DNA of 38,451 nt, taken from positions 1 to 38,451 of the IMG/VR virus record IMGVR_UViG_3300013131_005212. One strand, written 5' to 3'. Made by a program: the position numbers and the translations under genes. The number at the start of each line of letters is the position of its first letter. The first letter of the stretch is position 1. The DNA is from a virus. This document shows, piece by piece, positions 22,720-32,962 of this stretch. A model generated the notes under the pieces. It ran no database searches. It was not told the origin of the DNA and saw only the letters and a program-made list of their open reading frames with translations.

Positions 22720-23630
22720 TGCCTTCTCCTTTTGACAAAGTGTTAACCGGTGCCGGTGTGATTGGTCCTGATGGAAAAGCAACGCAGCAAGAGAAACAGA
22801 AATTTGCTTCAAATGTTGAAAATATCTTAAAGAAAGGCTCGAGCTTACCTGGTCTGTCATTCCCACCGGATCCTTTTGCAGAACAAACAGCAAAAAGATT
22901 AAAAGAATCTGCGTCATGGAACAAGACATATGTAGAAGGCTTATTGACACCCACTTTAAAATCGTTAGACACGCCTGGTAATTTGCCACTTTTTCCCATA
23001 CATGACATTTCTTCAACATTTAATGTTGATTTGGATTTAAATGAACTGAAAGATCCTACTAATTTCACGCCACCCAGTTTGGTTGGCAAATCTGGTCTAA
23101 CACTCCCAGAAGTATCAGACAAATTGTTAGAAATAACCACTAATATCCCGGCCATTCCTCCTTTGCCACAGTTACCTCCTGTACCAACACCGGATTCAAT
23201 TTTGGAGAACTTTGGAATATCCAAATCGTCTCTTTCGTTGCCAACGGCAACCGGACCAAACGTAAGCGTAACTTCGCCTGATTTAAATGCCAATGTTCAG
23301 ATTGTAACAAAGCAACCAATAGATTTCTTTGGTAAGTTATTGACTGCCCCTATTGATGTTTTTAAAGAACTGTTATCAACGCCCGATGAAACATTAAATT
23401 CTGCAGTCGATGGTTCACTTCCTCAACTGATATTTCAAAAACTCATAAAAGTTGTAAAAATAGTGCTAGCGGCACTTGGTGCTGCGATAGAAGCAATTTA
23501 TGTTTTAGTGTCGACTATTTTAGCTTGGGTGTATAAAATTGTCTCCGCCATAGCGGCGTCGGTTGTCTCTGCAATAATAGGAACAGGAAGCATTTCTAAG
23601 AGCATATACAACATGCAGTTAAATGTCTGA
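22719..23630 (+). CDS. Unknown virion-region protein with hydrophobic C-terminal helices
   Basis: A protein of 303 residues, starting at ATG 22719 (TGATG overlap with the gp5-like gene). Residues 1-235 are Pro/Leu/Ser-rich with repeated short hydrophobic motifs (PGLSFPPDPF, IPPLPQLPPVPTPDS). Residues about 235-292 are strongly hydrophobic and Ala/Ile-rich (KVVKIVLAALGAAIEAIYVL, VSTILAWVYKIVSAIAASVV), giving two or three possible membrane-spanning helices. It sits between baseplate genes. A hub plug, pilot or membrane-inserting injection protein is conceivable, but no family is recognised. Several long frames on the opposite strand here are shadows. Confidence 0.55.
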   Translation: MPSPFDKVLTGAGVIGPDGKATQQEKQKFASNVENILKKGSSLPGLSFPPDPFAEQTAKRLKESASWNKTYVEGLLTPTLKSLDTPGNLPLFPIHDISSTFNVDLDLNELKDPTNFTPPSLVGKSGLTLPEVSDKLLEITTNIPAIPPLPQLPPVPTPDSILENFGISKSSLSLPTATGPNVSVTSPDLNANVQIVTKQPIDFFGKLLTAPIDVFKELLSTPDETLNSAVDGSLPQLIFQKLIKVVKIVLAALGAAIEAIYVLVSTILAWVYKIVSAIAASVVSAIIGTGSISKSIYNMQLNV

Positions 23631-23657
23631 TGTTATGATTTTGCCATAGTTAAACTC

Positions 23658-24125
23658 ATGGCATCATATAGCTTCAAGAGTGTCGGTAAGACGCAAGAAG
23701 TAATTGAACAAGAGACATTGGCTGCATCACCAATTCCTTTCGGCATAAAAACTCCTGTGCAACTAGGAAGTTCTGAAGGGATATTTGCGATGAACTACAA
23801 TTTGGCCGATCAATTTTCTGATAATTTAAAGAACCTGTTGTTAACGAACTGGGGTGAAAGACTTGGACTCTATGACTTCGGAGCCAACCTTAGACCGCTA
23901 ACGACAGAATTCGTGTCACAAGACAATTTTGACAATGAGGCGATCGGTAGAATACAAAGTGCGGTCAATAAGTGGATGCCTTTCATCGACCTAGAAAGTT
24001 TCTCTTCGCAGGTTAACAGATCTGAAAACAAAAATACCGCTATCGTTAATGTCAATATCACATACAACATTCCTGCACTTAATGTAACAGGTAGAGGTTT
24101 GCAAATTACGCTGTATGTGATGTGA
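23658..24125 (+). CDS. 25: Baseplate wedge protein gp25 (GPW/gp25 family)
   Basis: A protein of 155 residues. The gp25 domain spans about residues 40-140 and has the family core DQFSDNLKNLLLTNWGERLG followed by LYDFGANLRPLTTEF, then the closing RGLQITLYVM-type strand. In contractile tails gp25 is the wedge component that starts sheath polymerisation and is among the best conserved baseplate proteins (also TssE in T6SS). The ATG 23658 lies in the right arm of a 6-bp inverted repeat (TGCCAT/ATGGCA). It directly precedes gp6, the usual partner, supporting a T4-type baseplate. Confidence 0.88.
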   Translation: MASYSFKSVGKTQEVIEQETLAASPIPFGIKTPVQLGSSEGIFAMNYNLADQFSDNLKNLLLTNWGERLGLYDFGANLRPLTTEFVSQDNFDNEAIGRIQSAVNKWMPFIDLESFSSQVNRSENKNTAIVNVNITYNIPALNVTGRGLQITLYVM

Positions 24126-24158
24126 TTTAGTTTTATTTATCAAACACGGGTAGAAGCC

Positions 24159-26033
24159 ATGGCAACAAGCGACAGTAAGACAGCACCAAAGCCAGTGAGG
24201 CAAAGAAACTATTTAGCCAGAGACTTCGATGGTTTCAGGGCGGCTTTGCTGAATTATGCGCAGCAGTATTATCCTGATAGGATGCAAGACTTTTCTGAGG
24301 CTTCTCTAGGAGGTCTCTTCCTAGACATGGCGGCATACATTGGCGACAACATGTCTTTTTACATGGATCACTTGTATGGCGAGCTTAACAATGACACAGT
24401 CATCGAAACAGGTAACATTGAGCGAGCCCTAAGAAATGCAGGAGTTCCAATAGTAGGTGCGTCGGCGGCCGTCGTCAACGTAGATTTCTTCATAGAAGTT
24501 CCTGTATTATCTGATGGAACTTTAAGGCCTGATCCACAGTTACTTCCCACAATACAGGCGGAAACGACAATACAGTCTGAAAATGGTGTTATTTTCACTT
24601 TACTTGAAGACGTAAACTTTTGGAAATCCGATTCAGTCACGGGAACACTAACAGTTGATTCCAGCGTTGAGGTCGTAAATGGCAGAAGAATAAATGGTGA
24701 AGTTGTCAGCAAGATACTGAAGAAGAGTGGTCTTTGTGGTTCGGGTGCGCAAATATCCGAATCATTCTCAATAGGCGAGTTTGTTCAGTTTAGAAGACTA
24801 ACGCTTTCGCAACCTGACATGACACAGATACTCAGCGTTGTAGATGGAGCAGGTAACACCTACTACGAAGTCGAAAATCTCACACATGATGTCGTTTATA
24901 AGAATGTTCTAAACACCATTGAAAAAGACGTAGGAGCGTCTTCAATGGTAAAAGACAATTTGAAAGTGATACCCGCCCCTTACAGGTTCATTAAAGAAAC
25001 TTCCCTTGCCAGCAGAAGATCCACTCTTGTTTTTGGAGGTGGCACTGCTGACAGCTTAGAAGATGATATCATACCTGACCCATCAGAGTTCTCGATTCCA
25101 CTGCCGTATTCACAAACTTTTTCAAGAATGCCGATCAACCCGCAGAAGATGTTACAGACTTCAACGTTAGGAGTCGCAGCCATCAATACAGTCCTCACAA
25201 TAACATACAGGTATGGAGGCGGACTTTCACACAATGTTGCACCGAACACGATAAGGGCAATAACAAACCTTCTCATAGCGTTTCCCGAAAACCCAGATCC
25301 TGGTTTACAGTCACAAGTTAGAAACACAGTAGAAGTAACGAATCCATTGGCAGCATCGGGTGGTGAAGATGCACCGACGAACCAAGAATTGTTGGCTCTA
25401 ATCCCATCTATAAAGAATTCGCAGGAAAGAATCGTCACAAAAGAGGACCTTTTGGCGAGAGTGTACACGATGCCAAGCAATTTCGGTAGAGTTTTTAGAG
25501 CATCCATAGTGAAGAATCCAAACAATCCGATGGCCTCAAGACTCTTCATTATCTCAAGAAATCCCGAACGACAGTTGGTTACATGTCCTGATAGCCTGAA
25601 AATAAACCTAAAGAGATATCTGAATTCTTACAGAATGGTCTCTGACGCAATCGACATAACGGATGCCAGCGTCATTAACCTTGAACTTTTCTTTCAGATT
25701 ATAGTGGACCCATCTCTCAACAAGTCATTGCTCCTGCAAAGTATTATTTCAGACCTGAGAACGCAGTTTGACATCACAAAGATGCACATAGGGCAGCCCA
25801 TAGTGATATCAGATGTCGTCTCAACAATCTTCTCAAAAGCTGGGGTAATATCGGTCGACTCAATTAGATTCAATAATCTTAATGGCACCGTGAAAAACAG
25901 GGACTACTCCACTGTGGCCTATGACATTCAGTTAAACACCAAGAATCAAATAATATACCCACCTGATGGAGCCATCTTTGAGATCAAGTATCCCGACGTA
26001 AACATCGTAGGTAGGTGCATCACCAACATGTGA
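24159..26033 (+). CDS. 6: Baseplate wedge protein gp6 (gpJ-like)
   Basis: A protein of 624 residues, near the length of T4 gp6. The N-terminus has the strongly conserved gp6 opening: NYLARDFDGFRAALLNYAQQ, YYPDRMQDFSEASLGGLFLD, MAAYIGDNMSFYMDHLYGE and ERALRNAGVP. The C-terminal half includes ERIVTKEDLLARVYTMP and SIVKNPNNPMASRLFIISRN, typical of the baseplate J/gp6 scaffold. gp6 dimers form the inner ring of the baseplate and bind gp25 and gp53. Here gp25 is directly upstream (33-base gap) and AGAAG precedes the ATG. The GC content matches neighbours. The assignment is firm. Confidence 0.9.
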   Translation: MATSDSKTAPKPVRQRNYLARDFDGFRAALLNYAQQYYPDRMQDFSEASLGGLFLDMAAYIGDNMSFYMDHLYGELNNDTVIETGNIERALRNAGVPIVGASAAVVNVDFFIEVPVLSDGTLRPDPQLLPTIQAETTIQSENGVIFTLLEDVNFWKSDSVTGTLTVDSSVEVVNGRRINGEVVSKILKKSGLCGSGAQISESFSIGEFVQFRRLTLSQPDMTQILSVVDGAGNTYYEVENLTHDVVYKNVLNTIEKDVGASSMVKDNLKVIPAPYRFIKETSLASRRSTLVFGGGTADSLEDDIIPDPSEFSIPLPYSQTFSRMPINPQKMLQTSTLGVAAINTVLTITYRYGGGLSHNVAPNTIRAITNLLIAFPENPDPGLQSQVRNTVEVTNPLAASGGEDAPTNQELLALIPSIKNSQERIVTKEDLLARVYTMPSNFGRVFRASIVKNPNNPMASRLFIISRNPERQLVTCPDSLKINLKRYLNSYRMVSDAIDITDASVINLELFFQIIVDPSLNKSLLLQSIISDLRTQFDITKMHIGQPIVISDVVSTIFSKAGVISVDSIRFNNLNGTVKNRDYSTVAYDIQLNTKNQIIYPPDGAIFEIKYPDVNIVGRCITNM

Positions 26034-26045
26034 TCAGAGGACAAG

Positions 26046-27977
26046 ATGTATAAAATAATCAAGGCCGACAAAGACGCGTACATCACGAACAAGATAGTGA
26101 AAGGTGTGCAAAAAGTATCGGCTAGCACTGGTGCGGCAGGAACTCTCGACCTCTTCAAGCTTTACCATGTCAATGGAAGCAATGTCGAATTATCACGTGC
26201 TCTCGTTCATTTTGATCTCACGGACATAAAAACACTATTCGATGGAGGCAGAATAAACACCAACAGCAGTAATTTTTGGTGCAAGTTGCGTCTCAAAGAC
26301 GTATATGGTGGTCAATCGACACCTAGAAACTTTACTCTCAGTGTTTTTCCGCTGGCCAAAGAATTCGAAGAGGGAATAGGAAAGGACATATCCTATTATT
26401 CTGACGTCGATGCATGCAACTGGCTTTCATCATCAATCGATGACTTATGGTATGAAGCTGGCTGTTCGCGTACATCGGACGGCTCCGCCGTTGGAGACTA
26501 CTTGACGAGCTCCATAAGCATCGTCGATACCGAGATAACGCAAGCATTTAAGAAGGGTGATGAAGACCTGTTGGTAGATGTGACGCCTCTCATCTCTGCG
26601 ACTCTCAATAATGAAATATCTGATTACGGTTTTAGAATTTCTTTCGCAGAAACTTTTGAAAGCAACAGCAAGACTTACTTCGTCAAGCGATTTGCATCAA
26701 GCAACGCATACAATGAGTCGAAAAGACCTGCTCTCCTGATAGGATTTGATGACTCGGTCACGGATGACTCGCAGAATTTAACCTTGGACACGTACTGCAG
26801 GCTGAACCTTTACAATTATGATGCTTCCGGACAGCTGGCAACCATCAACACTAATCTTTCAGGAACATTAATTCCTGTCATTGGAGATGATTGCGTCACT
26901 CTTAAGCTTTCTTTGACGGCCAACGAATACCTTCTCTTCTCAGGATCACAGCTCTCGTTTGGTAGCGGTTCTTTTGCTACAGGAATATACACGTCATTAG
27001 TTTCAATTCCTACTTCTAATTCCACAGTTTCTCAGATTTTGAATGCATCAGGCTCAGTGTCAGTGACACCTATCTGGTGCTCGAATGACCTGACGACGAC
27101 CTATCTGTCAGGCAGCACGCTGTCTGTGAAACAGTCGACAAAATTAACGACCCGCGGAATTAGAAAATTCACAGTGTCGATAACAAATATGAGAGACGTT
27201 TACCTCTCAAACGAGTTGGCACTCTTAAGACTGAACATATTCGACCAGTCCTCGCCGTTGCTAAAAGTGACAAAAGTTCCTATTGAAATGCCTGGATTGG
27301 TTTTGAAGAATGTTTTCTATCAAATTAGAGACGTTGTAACGAATGAAGTCATCGTACCTTTCGACGATCAAAAGAATTCCACAAAAGTCTCTAATGACTC
27401 TGAAGGAATGTATTTTTATCTCGATGGATCAAATCTGCTCGTTGGTAGAGCCTACTGCATCGACGTGATGATTTTCTACAACGGCATAAGAGAAAAATTC
27501 TTGAATGTCTCACCAGTCTTCAGAGTGGAAAAGGGAGACGGAGCTGTTCAGTACGATGTTCTTGGAATATCCAATGTTGGAAACCTCGGTTATGGTCCAA
27601 TATACGATCAAGCGACCGGCACTCTCTACATTACGAACCTCGTCGCGACGAACATCACAGGATCTCTTACGTCTCTCATCGATGGTTCACCATACCTCAA
27701 TGCAGGCGCCAACATCACGATAGTGACAGGTTCGAATGGTTCGGTGACAATATCGGCAACTAGCGTTCTCGGTTACGTCACAGCATCCTTCTCCAACGCA
27801 ACCACAATTACGGTCAACCACGGACTTAACACTGCGTTGTATGACATCGAAGTTTTCGATGTCAACAGCAACAAGATCTTGCCGAAGAGCGCCACCGCGA
27901 CCTCATCAACGCAGGCTGTCGTCACGTTCGGAGGACCTACGTCAGGATACATCATGATCCTTGGACAGCAAGGTTGA
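26046..27977 (+). CDS. Virion protein with DNRLRE-like N-terminus and fibre-type C-terminus
   Basis: A protein of 643 residues. AGAGGA precedes ATG 26046. Residues about 1-240 (KADKDAYITNKIVKGVQK, ELSRALVHFDLTDIKTLFD, RPALLIGFDDS) resemble a DNRLRE-type jelly-roll module found in adhesive phage proteins. The C-terminal 110 residues include PYLNAGANITIVTGSNGSVTIS and a typical phage fibre-tip module: TITVNHGLNTALYDIEVFD, KILPKSATAT, and GYIMILGQQ. The role is likely attachment of fibres to the baseplate or host contact. Several such large proteins in T4-like marine phages are poorly characterised, so no specific counterpart is claimed. Confidence 0.6.
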   Translation: MYKIIKADKDAYITNKIVKGVQKVSASTGAAGTLDLFKLYHVNGSNVELSRALVHFDLTDIKTLFDGGRINTNSSNFWCKLRLKDVYGGQSTPRNFTLSVFPLAKEFEEGIGKDISYYSDVDACNWLSSSIDDLWYEAGCSRTSDGSAVGDYLTSSISIVDTEITQAFKKGDEDLLVDVTPLISATLNNEISDYGFRISFAETFESNSKTYFVKRFASSNAYNESKRPALLIGFDDSVTDDSQNLTLDTYCRLNLYNYDASGQLATINTNLSGTLIPVIGDDCVTLKLSLTANEYLLFSGSQLSFGSGSFATGIYTSLVSIPTSNSTVSQILNASGSVSVTPIWCSNDLTTTYLSGSTLSVKQSTKLTTRGIRKFTVSITNMRDVYLSNELALLRLNIFDQSSPLLKVTKVPIEMPGLVLKNVFYQIRDVVTNEVIVPFDDQKNSTKVSNDSEGMYFYLDGSNLLVGRAYCIDVMIFYNGIREKFLNVSPVFRVEKGDGAVQYDVLGISNVGNLGYGPIYDQATGTLYITNLVATNITGSLTSLIDGSPYLNAGANITIVTGSNGSVTISATSVLGYVTASFSNATTITVNHGLNTALYDIEVFDVNSNKILPKSATATSSTQAVVTFGGPTSGYIMILGQQG

Positions 27978-27981
27978 CACA

Positions 27982-30900
27982 ATGGCAATAAAGTCGAATC
28001 AACCCTACACACCAAACTTTCTAAAGGCAGCAGGCTATGAAGGTAAGCCTCTGCAGATGTCTTACTCCGATTTCAACTTATCGGACACGAACCATGAAAG
28101 TTCTGATTCATTCAAATATGATCCTCTTGGCTATCCTCTCAAGAGCACTCAACAGCTTAACATAGACTGGTCCAAGTTCGAGAATCACACCTTCTTTTCT
28201 TCGGCAGAGGTAAAAGTAAATGAAGCATTCAATAGGATAATCAATGGTTATCCTTTCGATGGCACCAAAAAAGAAGTTGAAGGATTCCTCGATTCATTAA
28301 CAGGATTTGAAAAGTGGATTTTCGATTCTTTTCCTAAGTGGTCCGGAGCATTGCACTTCTCAGGAACTCAAGTGGGCGAAATTCCCTCTGCAACGAAGGG
28401 CAACTGGATAAGCGTCAAGGACAAGTCTGGTAATCTGTTCCCAGACCTCGCGAAGAACAAGAAAGGTGATGTCGTTATCAATCCTGGTGACGATGACTCT
28501 CTGTCGATCGAAATGTTACTGAAACTTCCGCAGTCGACAAATGACACACAAGTCGTGTTTCAGAAGAACTCGGCTCAAAACATGGGTTTTTCGTTTTATC
28601 TGCAGCCAACTTCTTCGACTTCGACAGTCACGGCAACATTTTGTGTGGCGTCTGGATCGGTAAGAAACAGCGTTTCTACTAATCTGACGAAGGGGTTATA
28701 CAATCATATCTGCATTACACTGAACAAGAACGACACAAGAGAAGATCAACTACAGTTTTATGTCGATGAAGCGCTCGTCGAGACGAGCGCTGCAAGCAAC
28801 AAGATAAAGAAGCTCACTATAGATGAAGCCGACTTTCTCATAGGATCAGGCAGTTCCTTTTATAGTCTGACTTCTTTAATCACGCCTACACAGACACTCA
28901 GCGGAACAATTGATGAATTCAGAGTTTTTCATTCGGTAAGAGACATAAAGTCCCAGAAACTACATACCTCGAGAGGCCTGTATGCAACACCAGATCTAAA
29001 ACTGTATTTTCGATTCAACGAACCTTCAGGCTCTCTATCACTCGGTAGTAATTCCTCTGTCGACTCGATAGTTCTCGATAGTTCAGGCAATTCTCTACAC
29101 GCTAACGTCAATAACTTCGACAATGCGCTGAGAATCAACGCTGCACTAGAAAGTGACAACATTCTCACGAATGAAAAAGACGATTTCAAAGTGGTGTTGT
29201 TTCCGGCATACCAAGAAGTTTTGGACCTCAATACAGAACTCTTGGTGTCTGCGAGTAATTACGACAGGGCAAACCCCAACATAATTCTCAAGTTAATTCC
29301 AAAGCACTACCTGCTAGAAGGAGCCGCTCAAGACGGTTTTGCCAACGTAGAAGGAGACGGAGGAAATCCCTACGAAGGCAAAGGCATACCAGGTCAGGGT
29401 AAGAAAGGATCCGTGCAAATAATCCTTTCGTTTCTCTACATTTGGGCGAAGTTCTTTGATGAGCTAAAGACATACATCGATTCTTTCGTGACGCTGAGGA
29501 CCGTGAGTTACGATGAAGATGACAGCATCCCTGACAATTTCTTAGAAGACATGGTGAAGCAGTACGGTTTCTACATGCCGAAATTCTTTAACCACGCAAC
29601 TATCGAGCAGTTCGCCGATGGAGAAAGAATAGATGGCCTGACGGACATTGGGACACCGCTGAAGAAAATACAGGCTGCTATACTCAGAAGAACATTGGTA
29701 AACATGCCTGACATAGTCAGGTCAAAAGGAACACAGCACAGCATCAAATCTTTTTTGAGATCCATAGGAATAGATCCGGACAACAGTCTTCGTATCAGGG
29801 AATACGGAGGTCCGACGACGAGACAGCTGTCTTATGCAAGAGAGAAGAGGATAGAGCCCGGCGCGATGGTCGAGTTCACGGGTTCGTCTTTTGTCATCTC
29901 AACTCCTCTGTCTGCCTCGAGGATAGAGCCCGGTTTTCCTCCTCCTGCAGGAAATTTTCAAAGAAACTCTCTCGGTAAAATCATAGGCACAAGCAAACTT
30001 TCTGACGGTTTGCTCACATCAGGTTCATGGAACCTCGAAGGCGTGTTCAAGATTCCACCACAGAAAATTACAGAAATAACAGATGATGTTGGTAATCAAT
30101 CTCTTATTAGAATGATTATCACGGGTAGTGCAGCAACGGCAGGACCAGGTCTGCTGCTCAACGTAGTCGCCACACAGTTTGTTGACCATCCTGAAACTGC
30201 AGCAACAGTTCAAGCGTACGTCAGACCTGGTATTTCAAACTCGTCGCCTCTGTTGAAGCTGAGTCTTCCTCTCAGTGGTGAGGGTATATTCGATGGAGAA
30301 AAGTGGAACGTCTCAATAGGTTGCATACGCAATGATGAGTTTGATTCTACAGTGTCTTCTTCGTACTATCTTCGTGTCGCAAAGAATGATGCAGGAGAAA
30401 TCAACGAAGTTTATGTTACTTCATCCTATTTCCTAGAACAGACTTCAACCGAAGGCAATGCTTTTAGGAGCGGTTCCACTCAGTACAACGTCTCGGGAAC
30501 TTACATATGTATGGGCAGTGGGCAGACATTGCCTACCCTGTCTTCATACTACTTCTTGAACGACACGTTGAATGTTCCTGACATTGCAAGAACAGTCGAG
30601 TATGTTGGGTGGGCTTCCAACGTAAAATTCTGGTCGAAGTCAATGACCGAAGACGAATGGAGAGAGCACGCAAAAAATCCCAAGTCTTTCGGTGTCGAAA
30701 ATCCACTAGTCAACTACAACTTTGTCGACAGTCTGTCAGGATCATTCCAGCGTTTGAGGGTTGACGCCATGGTGAAGCAACCCTCCAGATCGGCAGACAC
30801 ATCTGGCAAAATAACGCTGTTGGACTTCAGCCAAAACGACAGACACATGTTTGGCTACAACTTCGTGTCTGGCTCCAAGGTACTGATCGGTGAATTGTTC

Positions 30901-31482
30901 AATTACAGTTATCTTTCACCTACTTTCGACGAAGCATCGACAGACGATAAAGTGAGAGTCAGAAGTTTCTTCAGCCCCAACCTCGTGAAGGAAAATCCAG
31001 GATCTGTCGACGCACCCAGTTACATGAGTAACGACATGTTTCTACAGGAAGAACCGCAAGACGACTTACGACTTTCCATAGAATTTTCCATGGTCGACTC
31101 CCTGGATAAGGACATAACTTCTATGTTCACATCGTTTGATATGCTCAACGATGCATTGGGAAGCCCTGAACTAATGTTCTCACCTGATTATCCTGACTTA
31201 GAAAACCTAAGAGACGTTTACTTCAATAGACTTTCTGACAAACCTGACTTCAGAAAATTTTTAGAATTCTATAGGTGGTTCGATACATCGATATCGTCTT
31301 TCATAGAACAACTGATACCAAGCAAGACTCTATACAAAGGCACAAATTTTGTCGTCGAATCGCACATGCTTGAAAGACACAAAAATATCTACAGGCACAG
31401 CGGAAATTATCTAGGAACACGACAAACGATTGACGACAGTCTACTCGTTCAACAAATAGTCGGCAAACTAAAGAAGTACTAA
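27982..31482 (+). CDS. Very large virion protein with LamG-like carbohydrate-binding domains
   Basis: A protein of 1166 residues. The start is ATG 27982 (AAGG upstream) after the preceding stop at 27977, not TTG 27961. Residues about 150-330 form a LamG/ConA-like lectin fold with the recognisable SGTIDEFRVFHSVRD ending after SLSIEMLLKLP and FYVDEALVETS. Residues about 680-930 show a second similar unit ending VEYVGWASNVKFWSKSMTE. The C-terminus (SIEFSMVDSLDKDITSMF, then FRKFLEFYRWFDTSISSFI) is a conserved part of such phage structural proteins. LamG domains bind glycans, so host recognition or binding to phage-made glycans are both possible. Confidence 0.65.
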   Translation: MAIKSNQPYTPNFLKAAGYEGKPLQMSYSDFNLSDTNHESSDSFKYDPLGYPLKSTQQLNIDWSKFENHTFFSSAEVKVNEAFNRIINGYPFDGTKKEVEGFLDSLTGFEKWIFDSFPKWSGALHFSGTQVGEIPSATKGNWISVKDKSGNLFPDLAKNKKGDVVINPGDDDSLSIEMLLKLPQSTNDTQVVFQKNSAQNMGFSFYLQPTSSTSTVTATFCVASGSVRNSVSTNLTKGLYNHICITLNKNDTREDQLQFYVDEALVETSAASNKIKKLTIDEADFLIGSGSSFYSLTSLITPTQTLSGTIDEFRVFHSVRDIKSQKLHTSRGLYATPDLKLYFRFNEPSGSLSLGSNSSVDSIVLDSSGNSLHANVNNFDNALRINAALESDNILTNEKDDFKVVLFPAYQEVLDLNTELLVSASNYDRANPNIILKLIPKHYLLEGAAQDGFANVEGDGGNPYEGKGIPGQGKKGSVQIILSFLYIWAKFFDELKTYIDSFVTLRTVSYDEDDSIPDNFLEDMVKQYGFYMPKFFNHATIEQFADGERIDGLTDIGTPLKKIQAAILRRTLVNMPDIVRSKGTQHSIKSFLRSIGIDPDNSLRIREYGGPTTRQLSYAREKRIEPGAMVEFTGSSFVISTPLSASRIEPGFPPPAGNFQRNSLGKIIGTSKLSDGLLTSGSWNLEGVFKIPPQKITEITDDVGNQSLIRMIITGSAATAGPGLLLNVVATQFVDHPETAATVQAYVRPGISNSSPLLKLSLPLSGEGIFDGEKWNVSIGCIRNDEFDSTVSSSYYLRVAKNDAGEINEVYVTSSYFLEQTSTEGNAFRSGSTQYNVSGTYICMGSGQTLPTLSSYYFLNDTLNVPDIARTVEYVGWASNVKFWSKSMTEDEWREHAKNPKSFGVENPLVNYNFVDSLSGSFQRLRVDAMVKQPSRSADTSGKITLLDFSQNDRHMFGYNFVSGSKVLIGELFNYSYLSPTFDEASTDDKVRVRSFFSPNLVKENPGSVDAPSYMSNDMFLQEEPQDDLRLSIEFSMVDSLDKDITSMFTSFDMLNDALGSPELMFSPDYPDLENLRDVYFNRLSDKPDFRKFLEFYRWFDTSISSFIEQLIPSKTLYKGTNFVVESHMLERHKNIYRHSGNYLGTRQTIDDSLLVQQIVGKLKKY

Positions 31483-31483
31483 C

Positions 31484-32962
31484 ATGAGCCAACAGACCAA
31501 AAAGATTGATTTCATCAACATAGATTGCGACAGCAACTATTTTGATTCTGCAGAACAGATCGGTCTCGAGAACACCTACTTTTTCTCGGACAAATCGATA
31601 GTTTCTAAGGTCACAGGCTCCAACACATCGACGGGATATTTTTCCAATAGAAAGATAGTAAAGACTCGACTTTCAACTGTGTCGGCAAGTCTCTACCCTA
31701 CAGCTTCCATCGTAGTAGATGGAGCTGGTAATTCAAGAAAAATACTGTCTTTGGACATCGACGTCTTCGCTTCAAGCTCTGTAGATTCTTACAAGAATGG
31801 TGTCGAACTTTTGCGAGACTCTGATTGGACAGCAGGCCTCGCAAAAATCTCGGCAGGAACCGCTGGGCACCTACACGACGCTTCTCGTTATGGAATCTTT
31901 GAAGTGAGCGCAGCCGATTCTTTGTACGTTGTGAACACGTCAACCGCCGATGCCTCTGGTGCAAGTAGAAAGTATCTTCGAGGAGAATGGTCTGCGACGA
32001 CGCAGCAGGACAACAGCGGAGCTTCTCGAAGGGTCTATACGAACAAACGACCCTCTGATAGATTCGTCGATTCAAGCAAATTTGACCCTGTCTTCTTTGT
32101 TTCGACAGGTGGGAATGCAGACATATTTTCTTTTCCGGTAACGACAAAAATCTCAAAAATGGCCGAGAGCCTCGTTCTCAATGGAGCAATCGAGCCTCTG
32201 GACATTCGACCAGGCAGATCTATAACCAACAAAAGATCGATAGAGTACCACACAATAAGAGGCCAGACAGGCAACGGAAACACGAACAAAAGAGGGGCTT
32301 CTGACTTCATTCTTTCGGTCGATTATTTCTCTCCAAAGGTCATCAATAAGTCTGTCTTTTTGGACAGTCCTGGAAAACTGAACAACAGCACTGCCATCAC
32401 AGGTTCTTTTTCGGCATACTCCGAAGACTACACAACAGATGAGAACGATGTGCCGCCCTTTGAAGATGCAGTGTATCCGAGAGGTCAGAAACCCAGCGGT
32501 TCGTATGGTGATCAACTTTCAGCGGCAGTAGAAGCCTTCGATCCAGGAGGCATGACATATGTGTCACTGAACCAGAAGTCCGCTGCATGCGGTTTCGTTT
32601 TTGGAGACACGAACTCAGGAGTTGATTCCATAGCCTTTGGTGATAAAACATTTGGAGACAATAGGGACAACAGGAGACGCAAGAGGACGATACTCTCCTT
32701 ACGAGATTCTCAATCTTTCATCCCAGCAGGTGGTAAATTTAACGACACAAATACAGTCCACTTCGTCTCGCAATCGATAGAATATCCAAGCATGGCACCT
32801 GTAAGCTACAACGGACCGCTGATGAACAGCACAGTGCAAAGCGAAATCTACAAGAGCGGCGGCATACAGATACTCATTTCAGGTTCAATAAAACCTGGTA
32901 ATTTTGACGTCGTGTTCTACGACAGCATCATCAGCGCGAAGAAGAGACTGGGCACCTTATGA
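31484..32962 (+). CDS. Unknown virion-associated protein, Ser/Thr-rich beta type
   Basis: A protein of 492 residues beginning two bases after the preceding stop. It is rich in Ser, Thr, Gly and Asp and poor in Cys, with short beta-strand repeats (STVSASLYPTASIVVDGAG, KILSLDIDVFASSSVDSYK). The C-terminal half contains FLQ-type strands with charged turns (GGIQILISGSIKPGNFDVVF). It lacks a signal peptide and transmembrane segment. Its position between LamG and other large proteins implies a tail-tip or adsorption component. No family is recognised. It ends in an ATGA overlap. Confidence 0.55.
   Translation: MSQQTKKIDFINIDCDSNYFDSAEQIGLENTYFFSDKSIVSKVTGSNTSTGYFSNRKIVKTRLSTVSASLYPTASIVVDGAGNSRKILSLDIDVFASSSVDSYKNGVELLRDSDWTAGLAKISAGTAGHLHDASRYGIFEVSAADSLYVVNTSTADASGASRKYLRGEWSATTQQDNSGASRRVYTNKRPSDRFVDSSKFDPVFFVSTGGNADIFSFPVTTKISKMAESLVLNGAIEPLDIRPGRSITNKRSIEYHTIRGQTGNGNTNKRGASDFILSVDYFSPKVINKSVFLDSPGKLNNSTAITGSFSAYSEDYTTDENDVPPFEDAVYPRGQKPSGSYGDQLSAAVEAFDPGGMTYVSLNQKSAACGFVFGDTNSGVDSIAFGDKTFGDNRDNRRRKRTILSLRDSQSFIPAGGKFNDTNTVHFVSQSIEYPSMAPVSYNGPLMNSTVQSEIYKSGGIQILISGSIKPGNFDVVFYDSIISAKKRLGTL

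Noticed and set aside
22682-23293. Long open frame on the minus strand (203 codons)
   Set aside because: It lies fully opposite the baseplate-region gene at 22719, reads Gly/Ser-rich without domain features, and every supported gene in the window is on the plus strand with coupled starts.
23642-23663. Six-base inverted repeat TGCCAT/ATGGCA around the gp25 start
   Set aside because: It is short with a 10-base loop and can occur by chance. It is mentioned only because two stronger elements elsewhere also involve gene starts.
24130-24142. Antisense GATAAATA-like late promoter between gp25 and gp6
   Set aside because: The match reads on the minus strand, where no gene is supported, and is probably coincidence in AT-rich spacer DNA.
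24980-25549. Minus-strand open frame of 189 codons within gp6
   Set aside because: Shadow of the well-supported gp6 gene. No ribosome site or family resemblance.
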